From contig NZ_CP114909.1 of NCBI RefSeq assembly GCF_027497355.1, forward strand, positions 4,855,001-4,919,000: a stretch of DNA of 64,000 bases, read 5' to 3'. Under the pieces are notes generated by a model that saw only the letters and a list, made by a program, of their open reading frames with translations, had not been told where the DNA came from and did not search any database. Source of the stretch: Micromonospora sp. WMMA1947. GTDB lineage: Bacteria; Actinomycetota; Actinomycetes; Mycobacteriales; Micromonosporaceae. Made by a program: the position numbers and the translations under genes. Position 1 is the stretch's first letter, and each line of letters starts with the position of its first letter. This document shows positions 36,464-46,716 of the stretch, piece by piece.

Positions 36464-36823
36464 TCAGGCGGCGGTGGCGGCGAGGCTCCGCGCGCCGGTC
36501 CGCGCCGTGCCCGTGCCCGGCTCACCGGTCTGACCGGCGCCCGGCTGCCCGGCGACGACCGGCCGCGGCGAGGTGGACTGCGGCGAGGTGGCCGGCTGCC
36601 CGGGCGCGGCGGGCTGCCGCGGCTTGCGAGCCGCGCCCAGCCCCGCCTGCGCGTTGTTCCAGGCCGCGCACGGCCACGCCGCCCCGGCGCAGCTCGGGCT
36701 GGCGCAGACGCGCTCGGCGTCCGGCTGGTGCGCGTCGGCCACCGCGGCGGCCAGGTCCCACAGCAGCGGATCGGTCACCTCCGCGGGGCGGTCGGCGACG
36801 CGGTCTGTGCTGGCTTCGGACAT
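36464..36823 (-). CDS. Small uncharacterised protein with a CX4CX7C-type motif
   Basis: I do not recognise this 119-residue protein. The first 40 residues are acidic and helical (DPLLWDLAAAVADAHQ). A compact cysteine segment follows, RVCASPSCAGAAWPCAAW, which could bind a metal or form disulfides. The remainder is Pro/Gly/Ala-rich and disordered. It has no signal peptide. The ATG follows a G-rich GGGGGACC at about 7 bases. The N-terminal helix plus cysteine pattern looks conserved-protein-like rather than spurious, and a strong terminator follows. Confidence 0.7.
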   Translation of the reverse strand: MSEASTDRVADRPAEVTDPLLWDLAAAVADAHQPDAERVCASPSCAGAAWPCAAWNNAQAGLGAARKPRQPAAPGQPATSPQSTSPRPVVAGQPGAGQTGEPGTGTARTGARSLAATAA

Positions 36824-36919
36824 GATTCGGTCCCCCTGTCGTGAACGGCCCCCACCTGTTTCCGGAAACCGCCCCGGCCAAACCTGCGTGCGGCCGGGCG
36901 CGGACATAGGCTGGCCGGC

Positions 36920-37540
36920 GTGGCGAGGTACTACGACCTGCATCCGGACAACCCCCAGCCCCGCGTGATCCGGCAGGTGGTGGACCTGCTGCGCGCCGAC
37001 GGGGTGATCGCCTACCCGACCGACTCCTGCTACGCGCTCGGCTGCCGGATCGGCAACCGCGACGGCGTGGAGCGGATCCGGGAGATCCGGCGGCTCGACG
37101 ACCGGCATCCGTTCACGCTGATGTGCGCCGACTTCGCTCAGCTCGGCCAGTTCGTCAAGCTCAGCAACGCGGTCTTCCGCCAGGTCAAGTCCGTCATCCC
37201 GGGCAGCTACACGTTCCTGCTGCCGGCCACCGCCGAGGTGCCGCGCCGGTTGCAGGACCCGCGGCGGCGGGTGGTCGGGGCGCGGGTGCCGAGGCACACG
37301 GTGACCCAGGCGCTGTTGGCCGAGCTGGGTGAGCCGCTGCTGTCCAGCACGCTGCTGCTGCCCGGCGAGGACGAGCCGATGACCCAGGGCTGGGAGATCA
37401 AGGAGCGGCTCGACCACCTGATCGACGCCGTGGTCGACGCCGGTGACTGCGGGCTGGAACCGACCACCGTGGTCGACCTGTCCGGCGACGAGCCGGAGAT
37501 CCTGCGCCGTGGCGCCGGCGACCCGGCCCGCTTCGAGTAG
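36920..37540 (+). CDS. YciO/Sua5/YrdC-family protein (threonylcarbamoyl-AMP synthase-like)
   Basis: This 206-residue protein has the YrdC fold: GVIAYPTDSCYALGC near residues 28-42, the RREI/KxR-type stretch RIREIRRLDDRHPFTLMC, PGSYTFLLPA and VGARVPRH. YrdC/Sua5 enzymes make threonylcarbamoyl-AMP for tRNA t6A synthesis; the YciO branch, to which the short length and sequence point, is less well defined. It lacks the C-terminal Sua5 domain. A TAGGCT box exactly 7 bases before the GTG and no Shine-Dalgarno imply leaderless transcription. Confidence 0.9.
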   Translation: MARYYDLHPDNPQPRVIRQVVDLLRADGVIAYPTDSCYALGCRIGNRDGVERIREIRRLDDRHPFTLMCADFAQLGQFVKLSNAVFRQVKSVIPGSYTFLLPATAEVPRRLQDPRRRVVGARVPRHTVTQALLAELGEPLLSSTLLLPGEDEPMTQGWEIKERLDHLIDAVVDAGDCGLEPTTVVDLSGDEPEILRRGAGDPARFE

Positions 37541-37615
37541 CGATCACCGATTCCGCCCCGCCGGGCCGCCGCCGTAGGGCACGGTGGGGACGGCGGACGG
37601 TGACGGGGGTACGGC

Positions 37616-39190
37616 GTGGAAGCACTCCTGCTGATCACGGTGCTGGGCGCCACCGTGCTCGTCGGGACCACCATCGGCGGCCGGTACAGCGTCGCGCCGC
37701 CGGTCCTGCTGATCGCGATGGGCGCGCTGATCGGCCTGCTGCCGCCGTTCGACAACCTGATCCTCGAACCCGAGGTCGTGCTGGTGCTGTTCCTCCCGGC
37801 GATTCTCTACCGGGAGAGCCTGGTCATCAGCCTGCGCGAGATCCGGGCCAACCTGGTCGTGATCGTCGGCCTCGCCGTCGTGCTGGTGATCGTCACGATG
37901 GCGGCTGTCGCGTTCACCGCGCAGGCGCTCGGTGTGGCGGCGGCCTCCGCCTGGGTGCTCGGCGCGGTCCTGGCGCCCACCGACGCCGCCGCCGTGGCCG
38001 GCCTGGCCAAACGGATGCCGCGCGGCATCCTCACGACGCTGCGCGCGGAGAGCCTGGTCAACGACGGTACGGCGCTCGTGCTCTTCGCCGTGGCGGCGGG
38101 CGTGGTCGCGGGCGGGACGGTGCCCGGGCCGCTGCTGCTCACCGGCGAGTTCGTCGGCAAGTCGGCCGGCGGGGTGGCCGCGGGCCTGCTCGTCGGCGCG
38201 GTCGTGGTGCTGATCCGCAAGCACGTGGACGACCCGATGCGCGAGGGCGGGCTGAGCATCCTCACCCCGTTCGTCGCGTTCCTGCTCGCCGACGCGGTGC
38301 ACGCCAGCGGCGTGCTGGCGGTCGTCGTGTCCGGGCTGGTGCTGTCCTACGCCGCGCCCCGGGTGATCCGGGCCCGCTCCCGGGTCACCGCGTTCGCGTT
38401 CTGGGACCTGTCCACCTTCATGGTCAACGGCGGCCTCTTCGTGCTGCTCGGTACGCAGGTGCCCCGCTCGCTGCGCGGCATCACCAGCCACTCGCCGACC
38501 GCTTCGCTCGGCATCGCGGTGCTCGTCGCGGCGGTCGTGGTGGCCATCCGGCTGGTGTGGGTGCACCTGTCGGTGTCGGTGCTGCAACGGGTGGACCGCC
38601 GCGAGTCGAGCCGGGCGCGGCACTTCGACTTCCGGATGCGTACCGCGGTGGGCTGGGCCGGGTTCCGCGGCGCCGTATCGCTCGCCGCGGCGCTCGCCGT
38701 GCCGGTCACCATGCACGACGGCACCCCGGTGCGCGAACGCGACCTGATCATCTTCGTCACCGTCGTGGTGATCGTGCTGATCATGCTGGTGCAGGGCACG
38801 ACGCTGCCGGCCGTCGTGGGCTGGGCCGGCCTGAACGGCGACCGGGAACGCGACGACGAGGTGCGCTGGGCTCGGATCCGGGCCACCGAGGCCGCCCTGG
38901 AGGCGCTGCCCCGGGCCGCCAGCGACGTGGGCGCCACCCAGGACACGGTGGACCGGCTGCGCGCCGACTACGAGGACCACCTGGCCGCCGCCCGCGACCC
39001 GGGCGGCGAGGAGGCGGAGGGGGAGCGGGAGATGGCCCGCCGGCTGCGGTTGCGGGTGCTGGACCACAAGCGGCAGGAGATCACCCGGCTGCGCAACACC
39101 AGGCAGATCGACGACACGGTGCTGCGGCAGCTCCAGGCGGCCATCGACATCGAGGAGATCCGCCTGCTCGGGCCGGAGATGGAGGAGTGA
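37616..39190 (+). CDS. Na+/H+ antiporter, CPA1/NhaP type
   Basis: This 524-residue membrane protein has about 12 transmembrane helices. It carries the CPA1 motifs: LFLPAILYRE in helix 3, APTDAAAVAGLAKRMP with the ion-site Asp, and ESLVNDGTALVLF with the paired Asn-Asp. A charged cytoplasmic C-terminal tail of about 120 residues is predicted helical (ERDDEVRWARIRATEAAL) and may regulate the antiporter. The GTG start follows GGGGG at about 6 bases. It exchanges cytoplasmic Na+ (or K+) for protons. It ends at a strong convergent terminator. Confidence 0.93.
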   Translation: MEALLLITVLGATVLVGTTIGGRYSVAPPVLLIAMGALIGLLPPFDNLILEPEVVLVLFLPAILYRESLVISLREIRANLVVIVGLAVVLVIVTMAAVAFTAQALGVAAASAWVLGAVLAPTDAAAVAGLAKRMPRGILTTLRAESLVNDGTALVLFAVAAGVVAGGTVPGPLLLTGEFVGKSAGGVAAGLLVGAVVVLIRKHVDDPMREGGLSILTPFVAFLLADAVHASGVLAVVVSGLVLSYAAPRVIRARSRVTAFAFWDLSTFMVNGGLFVLLGTQVPRSLRGITSHSPTASLGIAVLVAAVVVAIRLVWVHLSVSVLQRVDRRESSRARHFDFRMRTAVGWAGFRGAVSLAAALAVPVTMHDGTPVRERDLIIFVTVVVIVLIMLVQGTTLPAVVGWAGLNGDRERDDEVRWARIRATEAALEALPRAASDVGATQDTVDRLRADYEDHLAAARDPGGEEAEGEREMARRLRLRVLDHKRQEITRLRNTRQIDDTVLRQLQAAIDIEEIRLLGPEMEE

Positions 39191-39193
39191 GCC

Positions 39194-39231
39194 GCTGCCG
39201 CCCGCGCCGGTGGGCCGGCGCGGGCGGCAGC
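39194..39231. terminator. Bidirectional terminator hairpin
   Basis: A 17-bp perfect stem, GCTGCCGCCCGCGCCGG with its complement at 39215-39231, closes a tggg loop. It occupies almost the entire 45-base gap between the convergent antiporter and beta-propeller genes. Confidence 0.82.
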
Positions 39232-39235
39232 CGGG

Positions 39236-40168
39236 TCAGCGCGGGTCGACAGCGACCACGGTGTACGGGGTGGTCGGCGTCGGCGGGGTGGTGAACCGGC
39301 CGTTCGGCAGGTAGAGCCGGCCGAGCGCGGCGGCGACGGTGGTCGGCACGTCGAAGCCCGGATCGGTGATGACCCGGCGCAGCGTGCCGGTGGTGCCGGA
39401 GCGGTTCAGATCGACCACGGCGACCTGGTTGAGGAAATTCTGCACCACGTACAGCGTGCGGCCGAGCAGCAGCAGGCCGTCGCCGTTGAGGAACGTGGCG
39501 CCCGGCACGTCGACGGCGGTGGTGACACCGGTGGCCGGGTCCACCCGGAACAGGGTGCCGGTGTTCGACTGCACGACGATCAGCGCCCGCCCGTCCGGGG
39601 TGGGCGCGATGCCGTTGAGGTTGACGCCGGTGCCGGTCTGCTGGAAGTCGCCGGTCAGTGGCAGCGTGGTGAACCCGTCGGCGGGCGGCAGCGTGCCGCC
39701 GCGTCCCAGCGGCAGGCGGTAGAGCACCGGCCGGTTCGAGTCGGTGAACCAGGCGGCGTCGCGGGTGAGCGTGACATCGTTGACGAACGTCGGCGCCTCG
39801 GTGAACCGGTAGCTCGCGAGCACAGCGCCGGTGCGGGTGTCGATGACCCGGGCGTCCCCGGCGGTGCCGCCGGCGACGAAGAGCCGGCCCCGCGGGTCGA
39901 CCTTCAGGCCGAGCGAGGGGGTGCCGGTGGCGGGGCTGACCTGCTTGCCCGCTCCGGTGATCAGGTCGGCGCGGTAGATCTCGCCGGTGGCCCGCGACCC
40001 GAACCAGGCGTACCGGCCGGCGGCGGCGACGCCCTCCGGCTGGAAGCCGTCCGGCAGTGCGATGACGCTCGGGCGGCGGTCGTGGGCGGCGGCGGACGCC
40101 GGGGCGGCGGTGGTGACGAGGGTGGCGGTCAGGGCGACGCCGAGGGCGGTCCTGATGCGTCGGTTCAC
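39236..40168 (-). CDS. Secreted SMP-30/NHL-like beta-propeller protein
   Basis: This 310-residue exported protein has a signal peptide (about 1-28, ending ASAAA). The mature part consists of repeating blades with the pattern of six-bladed propellers: GVAAAGRYAWFGSRATGEIYR, LKVDPRGRLFVAGG, DVTLTRDAAWFTDSNRPVLYRL, GIAPTPDGRALIVVQS and GLLLLGRTLYVVQN. It resembles SMP-30/gluconolactonase-like extracellular proteins, but a metal-site Glu/Asn/Asp set is not clear, so an enzymatic role is not assigned. GGAAGGACC precedes the GTG. Confidence 0.82.
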   Translation of the reverse strand: MNRRIRTALGVALTATLVTTAAPASAAAHDRRPSVIALPDGFQPEGVAAAGRYAWFGSRATGEIYRADLITGAGKQVSPATGTPSLGLKVDPRGRLFVAGGTAGDARVIDTRTGAVLASYRFTEAPTFVNDVTLTRDAAWFTDSNRPVLYRLPLGRGGTLPPADGFTTLPLTGDFQQTGTGVNLNGIAPTPDGRALIVVQSNTGTLFRVDPATGVTTAVDVPGATFLNGDGLLLLGRTLYVVQNFLNQVAVVDLNRSGTTGTLRRVITDPGFDVPTTVAAALGRLYLPNGRFTTPPTPTTPYTVVAVDPR

Positions 40169-40242
40169 TGTGGTCCTTCCGGCGATGGCGGTGGGACAGG
40201 ACCCACCCCACTGTACGGTCGCGGGCCGGTGTCCGCCCGGGA

Positions 40243-40277
40243 CGCGACCCGGCACGGTGCTCCCGTGCCGGGTCGCG
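40243..40277 (-). terminator. Terminator hairpin after xylanase gene
   Basis: A 15-bp perfect stem (40243-40257 with 40263-40277) surrounds a 5-base loop and begins 8 bases beyond the xylanase stop. Confidence 0.78.
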
Positions 40278-40284
40278 CCGACGG

Positions 40285-42112
<1,828 letters not shown>

Positions 42113-42958
42113 ATGCGCCGGTCCGCGCTCGTCGTACTCGTCCTCGCCGCCCTGCTCGCCGGCACCCCGGGGGTCGCCCGGGCCGGCGTCGCCGGACCGC
42201 CGCCCGCGCCCGCCGCCCTGGCCGGGCTTCGCACGCCCGGCACCGCCTGGGGCCACGACCCGGCCACCGGCCGGCTCACCGTCACCGCCGACGACACGGT
42301 ACGCGGGCGCGAGCTGGCCGCGCTGCGACGCACCGCCGACGGGGCCGGCGCGGTGCTGCGCCACGAACCCGGGCGGCTGCGCACGCTGATTGCCGGCGGT
42401 CAGGCGATCTACGGCGGCGGCGGGCGCTGCTCGCTGGGCGCGAACGTGCGCAGCGGCACCACCTGGTACTTCGTCACCGCCGGGCACTGCACCCGCCTGG
42501 CCGCCACCTGGTACGCCGACAGCGCCCGCACCACCGTGCTGGGCAGCCGGACCGGCAGCAGCTTCCCCGGCAACGACTACGGCGTGGTCCGCTACACCGG
42601 CGCCGTCGCCCACCCGAGCGCGATCCACACCTACCCCGGGCAGGTCACCGTCACCGCGGCCGGCAGCGCGTACGTCGGACAGGCGGTCTGCCGCAGCGGC
42701 GCCACCACGGGCGTACGGTGCGGCTCGGTCACCGGACTGAACGCCACGGTCAACTACGCCGAGGGCAGCGTCACCGGGCTCATCCGCACGAACATCTGCG
42801 CCGAACCGGGCGACAGCGGCGGCCCGCTCTACGTGGCCGCCACCGGCACCGTCATCGGCGTCCTCTCCGGCGGCAGCGGCACCTGCGCGAGCGGCGGCAC
42901 CAGCTACTACCAGCCGATCCTGGAGATCCTCGCCGCGTACGGCCTGACCATTCCCTGA
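42113..42958 (+). CDS. Secreted S1-family serine protease (streptogrisin-like)
   Basis: This 281-residue chymotrypsin-fold protease has a signal peptide (about 1-22) and a short propeptide (to about 95). The mature domain has the catalytic triad in [16 protein letters not shown] and PGDSGGPLY. Four mature-domain cysteines fit the disulfides of streptogrisins. ATG 42113 is chosen because it begins the signal peptide and follows GGAGG-rich sequence; the open frame extending upstream to 41852 has no exported N-terminus. It probably degrades extracellular protein alongside the M4 enzyme. Confidence 0.92.
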   Translation: MRRSALVVLVLAALLAGTPGVARAGVAGPPPAPAALAGLRTPGTAWGHDPATGRLTVTADDTVRGRELAALRRTADGAGAVLRHEPGRLRTLIAGGQAIYGGGGRCSLGANVRSGTTWYFVTAGHCTRLAATWYADSARTTVLGSRTGSSFPGNDYGVVRYTGAVAHPSAIHTYPGQVTVTAAGSAYVGQAVCRSGATTGVRCGSVTGLNATVNYAEGSVTGLIRTNICAEPGDSGGPLYVAATGTVIGVLSGGSGTCASGGTSYYQPILEILAAYGLTIP

Positions 42959-42964
42959 CCGGCC

Positions 42965-42993
42965 GCGCGGGCGCCGCGGCCGGCCGCCCGCGC
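42965..42993. terminator. Hairpin between S1 protease and monooxygenase-like gene
   Basis: GCGCGGGCG and CGCCCGCGC form a 9-bp perfect stem with an 11-base G+C-rich loop in the gap between two convergent stops. Confidence 0.5.
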
Positions 42994-43009
42994 CGGATCG
43001 TTCGCCCGG

Positions 43010-43342
43010 TCAGGCGTCGCCGGGCACCGCCATCTCGCCCAGGCGCGACCAGTCCTGCTGCGGCACCGTCACGTTGACGATCCGGGGCGTCTCGGCCAGG
43101 TGCGGCGGCAGCGTGCGCTGGGCGGCCCGGAAGTGCTCCGACTGCACGTGTGCCGCGCCCGCCTCGTCGTCGCGGAACGCCTCGACCAGCACGTACTCGG
43201 TCGGGTCGTCGAGGCTGCGGGACCAGTCGAACCACAGGCAGCCGGGCTCGGCCCGGGTCGCGGCGGTGAAGTCGGCGGCGATCCGCGGCCAGTTGTCGGC
43301 GTCGGACGGGCGAACCCGGAACTTGGCGGTAATGAAGATCAT
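43010..43342 (-). CDS. ABM-domain (YgiN-type quinol monooxygenase-like) protein
   Basis: This 110-residue protein has the dimeric alpha/beta ferredoxin-like fold of the antibiotic biosynthesis monooxygenase family: IFITAKFRVRP, TRAEPGCLWFDWSRS, YVLVEAFRDDEAGAAHVQSEHF. Family members oxidise quinols or anthrone-type substrates without cofactors, though many are uncharacterised. On the minus strand a TAGCCT box lies exactly 6 bases before the ATG and there is no Shine-Dalgarno, so it is probably leaderless. Confidence 0.86.
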   Translation of the reverse strand: MIFITAKFRVRPSDADNWPRIAADFTAATRAEPGCLWFDWSRSLDDPTEYVLVEAFRDDEAGAAHVQSEHFRAAQRTLPPHLAETPRIVNVTVPQQDWSRLGEMAVPGDA

Positions 43343-43382
43343 GGGATCAGGCTACCCAGGGCCGGCGGCCGCCCGCGCGGCA

Positions 43383-44345
43383 TCAGCTCTTGGCCGCCGG
43401 ACCGAGCAGTTCGGCCGCCCGGCGGTCGGCGAACGCGGTGACCGCCTGCTGCCCGGCGCCGAACACGATCGCCAGGCCCAGCAGCGCGGCGGTGCTGCTC
43501 ACGCTGGTCTCCACCAGGCCGCCGATGACCAGCATGATGCCGACCACCGCGACCAGCGGACCGATGGCGAGCTTCAGCAGTCCCTGCTGGAACGGCAGCT
43601 TGTAGGGCAGCCCGCCGGACCGTGAGGTGATCATCGAGGGCAGCGCGCTGAGGAACGCCCCGAGCGCACCGGCGATCAGCACGAAGAACAGCAGCCGCCA
43701 GGCCGGCACGCCACCGGCGTCGGTCGGCGCCTCCAGCAGCCGTACGTCGTGGCTGCGCCACTGGACCAGCACCACCAGGACCTCCGCCACCAGGGCGAAC
43801 ACCGACAGCCCCAGCATGCGGTTGCGCAGCCGGCGCGCCGACTCGTGGAACTCGTCCGAGACGGCGTGGCAGCGCTGCAGCAGCGCCTGCACCCGGGCGC
43901 GCAGCAGGTCCGCGGACACTCCGCCGGTCACGGTGTCGAGGTCGGTGAGCACCTTGTCGTCGGCCGGCAGCACCTGCGCCGCCGCGCTGCGGTAGGCGGG
44001 CAGCAGCCCGGTCAGCTCGTCCGCGGAGCGCAGCCCCACCATGGCCCGCTCCACCCAGTGGATCGTCTGCCACGCGTACTCGAGCTTGCCGCCGCGCAGC
44101 CACTCGATGACGCCGCTGCGCCCGAGCACCGCCTCCACCCCGGACAGCTGCGCGCGCAGTGCCGCGGCCTGCTCGAGGTGGTGCGTGGCCAGCACCGCGA
44201 GCTGCTGGTACAGGTCGTCGAGCTTGGTGCGGACGCGGACCTGCCACACCGCGCGGGGAACCGACGTGGCGGGCGGGACCGGCAGGCCCTCCGGTGCGTT
44301 CCGGGGCCCGGGTACGGCCTCGGGCTGGGTCTCCTGCTCGATCAT
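43383..44345 (-). CDS. Uncharacterised membrane protein with long helical N-terminal domain
   Basis: I do not recognise this 320-residue protein. Residues about 35-190 are strongly helical and partly heptad-like (LDDLYQQLAVLATHHLEQAAALRAQL), suggesting a coiled-coil cytoplasmic domain. Three or four transmembrane helices follow (about 195-300), with a conserved-looking loop ITSRSGGLPYKLPFQQGLLK between the second and third. The tail is short. GAGGTGG precedes the ATG. It diverges from a DUF1330 gene and may be a sensor or mechanosensitive-type protein, but no family is claimed. Confidence 0.78.
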   Translation of the reverse strand: MIEQETQPEAVPGPRNAPEGLPVPPATSVPRAVWQVRVRTKLDDLYQQLAVLATHHLEQAAALRAQLSGVEAVLGRSGVIEWLRGGKLEYAWQTIHWVERAMVGLRSADELTGLLPAYRSAAAQVLPADDKVLTDLDTVTGGVSADLLRARVQALLQRCHAVSDEFHESARRLRNRMLGLSVFALVAEVLVVLVQWRSHDVRLLEAPTDAGGVPAWRLLFFVLIAGALGAFLSALPSMITSRSGGLPYKLPFQQGLLKLAIGPLVAVVGIMLVIGGLVETSVSSTAALLGLAIVFGAGQQAVTAFADRRAAELLGPAAKS

Positions 44346-44509
44346 GGCGCCCCACCTCTTTCCCCCGCGCCGCGCGGACCTGCTGTCACTATTCCCAGGT
44401 CAGGGCCATAATGGCTAGCGCACACCGGACAGTTGACACGGCTAGCGACGGCGCGGGATCCGCCCGACGGACGAGGCCGGAGCGCTCGGGCGGTCGGTAG
44501 CCTGGGCCG

Positions 44510-44815
44510 GTGACCGTCTACGCCCTCGCACAGATCACCATCCACGACCGGGCGCGCTACGACAGGTATGCCGCCGCCTTCCCGCCGGTGCTGGCCCGCT
44601 ACGGCGGGAAGCTCCTCGCCGCCGACACCGCCCCCCGCGTGGTGGAGGGCGACTGGCCGCACCAGAAGGCGGTGCTGTTGTCGTTCGACAGCCGCGAGGA
44701 CTTCGAGCGCTGGTCCACCTCGGCGGAGTACCGGGAGATCTCCCGGGACCGGGAGGCGGCCACCGACGGTGTGGTCCTGCTGCTCGACGGGATCGGTCAC
44801 GCCTGGCCGGCCTGA
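44510..44815 (+). CDS. DUF1330-family protein
   Basis: This 101-residue dimeric alpha/beta-barrel-fold protein opens with YALAQITIHDRARYDRYAAAFPPVLARYGG and has VLLSFDSREDFERWSTSAEY, the standard DUF1330 pattern. No enzymatic activity is established for the family. TAGCCT lies exactly 6 bases before the GTG and there is no Shine-Dalgarno, so a leaderless message is likely. Confidence 0.9.
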   Translation: MTVYALAQITIHDRARYDRYAAAFPPVLARYGGKLLAADTAPRVVEGDWPHQKAVLLSFDSREDFERWSTSAEYREISRDREAATDGVVLLLDGIGHAWPA

Positions 44816-44819
44816 TCCG

Positions 44820-45563
44820 TCAGAGGCGGTGCCGCACCCACACGTTGGGCTCCACGTACGCGGCGTGGTCGTGGTCCACGTCGACGAGCACCGGCGTCAG
44901 CGCGCCGGGCACGCGTACCGGCCCGGAGGTGTCGAACGGCAGCCCCGTCCAGCGCCGCCAGTCGGCCAGCGTGCCCGTCACCGTCATCGACCGGGGCGCG
45001 ACCCGCTCGATCACCCCGCCGGCGCGGACGTGCACCCGCAGCCACGGGTCGGCCGGTAGCCCGTCGGGGCGGCGCCGGGCCGCGTACTCGGTCATCGGCA
45101 CGTCCGGGACGGCGGCCTTGCCGCTCGGGCGCACCGGCGCCACCAGCGTGTCGAACCCGGCGCTGGCCACCGCCGCGCGCATGGCCGCGAGCATCAGCCC
45201 GGACACCCCGCCGCCGCGCCGGTCCGGGCGCACGCAGATCTCCAGCGCGGACACCAGGTTGGGGGTGGACCCGGTGAGCCGGCCGAGCGTGGCCCGCTGG
45301 ATCACCCGGTCCCAGCCGCCGTCGGGCAGCTCGTTCTCGGTCCAGCGCAGCGGCACCGCGTACCCCCGGGCCACCGCCCGGCCCGGCTCGGCCGGGTCGA
45401 CGGCGGCGAAGACGAACTCGGGATACTGCTCGTGCGCGACGCCGTAGTAGATCGCGCCCATCGGATCCCAGAGCATGAACGGCGGCCAGGCGCCGTCGAA
45501 GTCGGTGTCCAGCAGCGGCGCCAGGTCGGGCCGCTGCGCCAGGGTCACGATCTCCAGAGTCAC
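44820..45563 (-). CDS. GNAT-family acetyltransferase-like protein
   Basis: This 247-residue protein has a GNAT-like centre, ALEICVRPDRRGGGVSGLMLAAMRAAV, in which RRGGGVS corresponds to the acetyl-CoA pyrophosphate loop. The long C-terminal half (DGLPADPWLRVHVRAGGVIERVAPRSM) is typical of a large actinobacterial subgroup of unknown substrate. TAACCT is positioned 7 bases before the GTG on the minus strand, again suggesting leaderless expression. It is convergent with the DUF1330 gene, the stops being 5 bases apart, and divergent from a thioesterase gene. Confidence 0.85.
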   Translation of the reverse strand: MTLEIVTLAQRPDLAPLLDTDFDGAWPPFMLWDPMGAIYYGVAHEQYPEFVFAAVDPAEPGRAVARGYAVPLRWTENELPDGGWDRVIQRATLGRLTGSTPNLVSALEICVRPDRRGGGVSGLMLAAMRAAVASAGFDTLVAPVRPSGKAAVPDVPMTEYAARRRPDGLPADPWLRVHVRAGGVIERVAPRSMTVTGTLADWRRWTGLPFDTSGPVRVPGALTPVLVDVDHDHAAYVEPNVWVRHRL

Positions 45564-45634
45564 GCCGGGCAGGTTAGGGCCGCGCGGCCCGGACCGCACG
45601 CCGTTTTGTCCGCGCCGCTGGTTAGGCTGCCGCC

Positions 45635-46057
45635 ATGGCAGATCCGTTCCGGGTCCGCGTCACCGTGCGCGGCTACGAACTCGACACGCAGGGGCACCTC
45701 AACCAGGCGGTCTACCTCCAGTACGCCGAGCACGCCCGCTGGGAGTGCCTGCGCGCGTCGGGCATCGGCCAGAACCAGCTGATCGCCGGTGGCGTCGGGC
45801 CGGTCGCGCTGGAGGTGACGGTGCGCTACCTGCGGGAGCTGCGCGGCGGCGACGAGGTCGACGTGACCTGTGAGTTCCACTGGGGCGAGGGCAAGACGTT
45901 CCGGATCGGCCAGGAGTTCACCCGCGCCGACGGCACCCCCGTCGCCTCGGTGTCCGGCGTCGGCGGTCTGCTCGACCTCGCCGAACGGCGGCTCGTGCCG
46001 GACCCGCGCGAGCGGTTCCGGGCACTGGCCACCGACCCCGTGCCGATGAACCTGTAG
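45635..46057 (+). CDS. Hotdog-fold acyl-CoA thioesterase (4HBT/FabM-like)
   Basis: This 140-residue thioesterase of the 4-hydroxybenzoyl-CoA thioesterase family has the motif YELDTQGHLNQAVYLQYAEHARWE, with the catalytic Asp in ELDTQGHLN and the following helix. It probably cleaves acyl-CoA or acyl-ACP; chain-length preference is unknown. TAGGCT stands 6 bases before the ATG with no Shine-Dalgarno, so it is probably leaderless. Confidence 0.9.
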   Translation: MADPFRVRVTVRGYELDTQGHLNQAVYLQYAEHARWECLRASGIGQNQLIAGGVGPVALEVTVRYLRELRGGDEVDVTCEFHWGEGKTFRIGQEFTRADGTPVASVSGVGGLLDLAERRLVPDPRERFRALATDPVPMNL

Positions 46058-46065
46058 GGCGCCGG

Positions 46066-46716
46066 TCAGCCCGCCGCGCGCAGGTAGGCGAGCACGGCGA
46101 GCACCCGCCGGTTGGTGTCCTCGTCCGGCGGCAGACCGAGCTTGGCCAGGATGTTGCCCACGTGTTTGCCCACGGCCGCCTCGGTGACGTGCAGCCGCGC
46201 CGCGATCGCGCTGTTGGAGTGGCCCTCGGCGATCAGGCCCAGCACCTCCCGCTCCCGCGGGGACAACGCGCCGAGCGGGTCGCGCGGACGGCGCAGCAGG
46301 TGCCGCACCACGTCCGGGTCGACGGCGGTGCCGCCGGCCGCCACCCGGCGCAGCGTCGCGGCGAACTCCTCGACGTCGGCCACCCGGTCCTTGAGCAGGT
46401 AGCCGACCCGGTTGCCGTCGCCGCTGTCGAGCAGCGCGGCGGCGTACCCGCTCTGCACGTGCTGGCTGAGCACCACCACGGCGAGGTCCGGGCGTTCGGC
46501 GCGCAGCGCGACGGCCGCGCGCAGGCCGTCGTCGCGGTGCTGCGGCGGCATCCGGATGTCCGTGACCAGCAGGTCGGGCCGGTGCGTACGGACCGCGTCG
46601 AGCAGTTCCGGTGCGGAGCCGACGGCGGCGTCCACCGCGAAGCCGAACCGGGTCAGCAGGCCCACCAGGCCCTCCCGGAGCAGGACCTCGTCCTCGGCCA
46701 GGACGACCCGGGTCAC
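46066..46716 (-). CDS. LuxR/NarL-type response regulator
   Basis: This 216-residue regulator has a receiver domain with acidic pocket AEDE (about residues 7-10), phosphoacceptor Asp in LLVTDIRMP (near 52), and the conserved Lys in YLLKDRV. The C-terminal LuxR helix-turn-helix reads LSPREREVLGLIAEG and SNSAIAARLHVTEAAVGKHV. The GTG at 46716 overlaps the kinase stop (GTGA); GTG 46725 would add three residues. It forms a two-component pair with the adjacent kinase. Confidence 0.93.
   Translation of the reverse strand: MTRVVLAEDEVLLREGLVGLLTRFGFAVDAAVGSAPELLDAVRTHRPDLLVTDIRMPPQHRDDGLRAAVALRAERPDLAVVVLSQHVQSGYAAALLDSGDGNRVGYLLKDRVADVEEFAATLRRVAAGGTAVDPDVVRHLLRRPRDPLGALSPREREVLGLIAEGHSNSAIAARLHVTEAAVGKHVGNILAKLGLPPDEDTNRRVLAVLAYLRAAG

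Noticed and set aside
44431..44460. TTGACA-like promoter in the gap before the DUF1330 gene
   Set aside because: A TTGACA exists at 44433-44438 but no matching -10 lies at the right distance; the leaderless TAGCCT explains the gene better.
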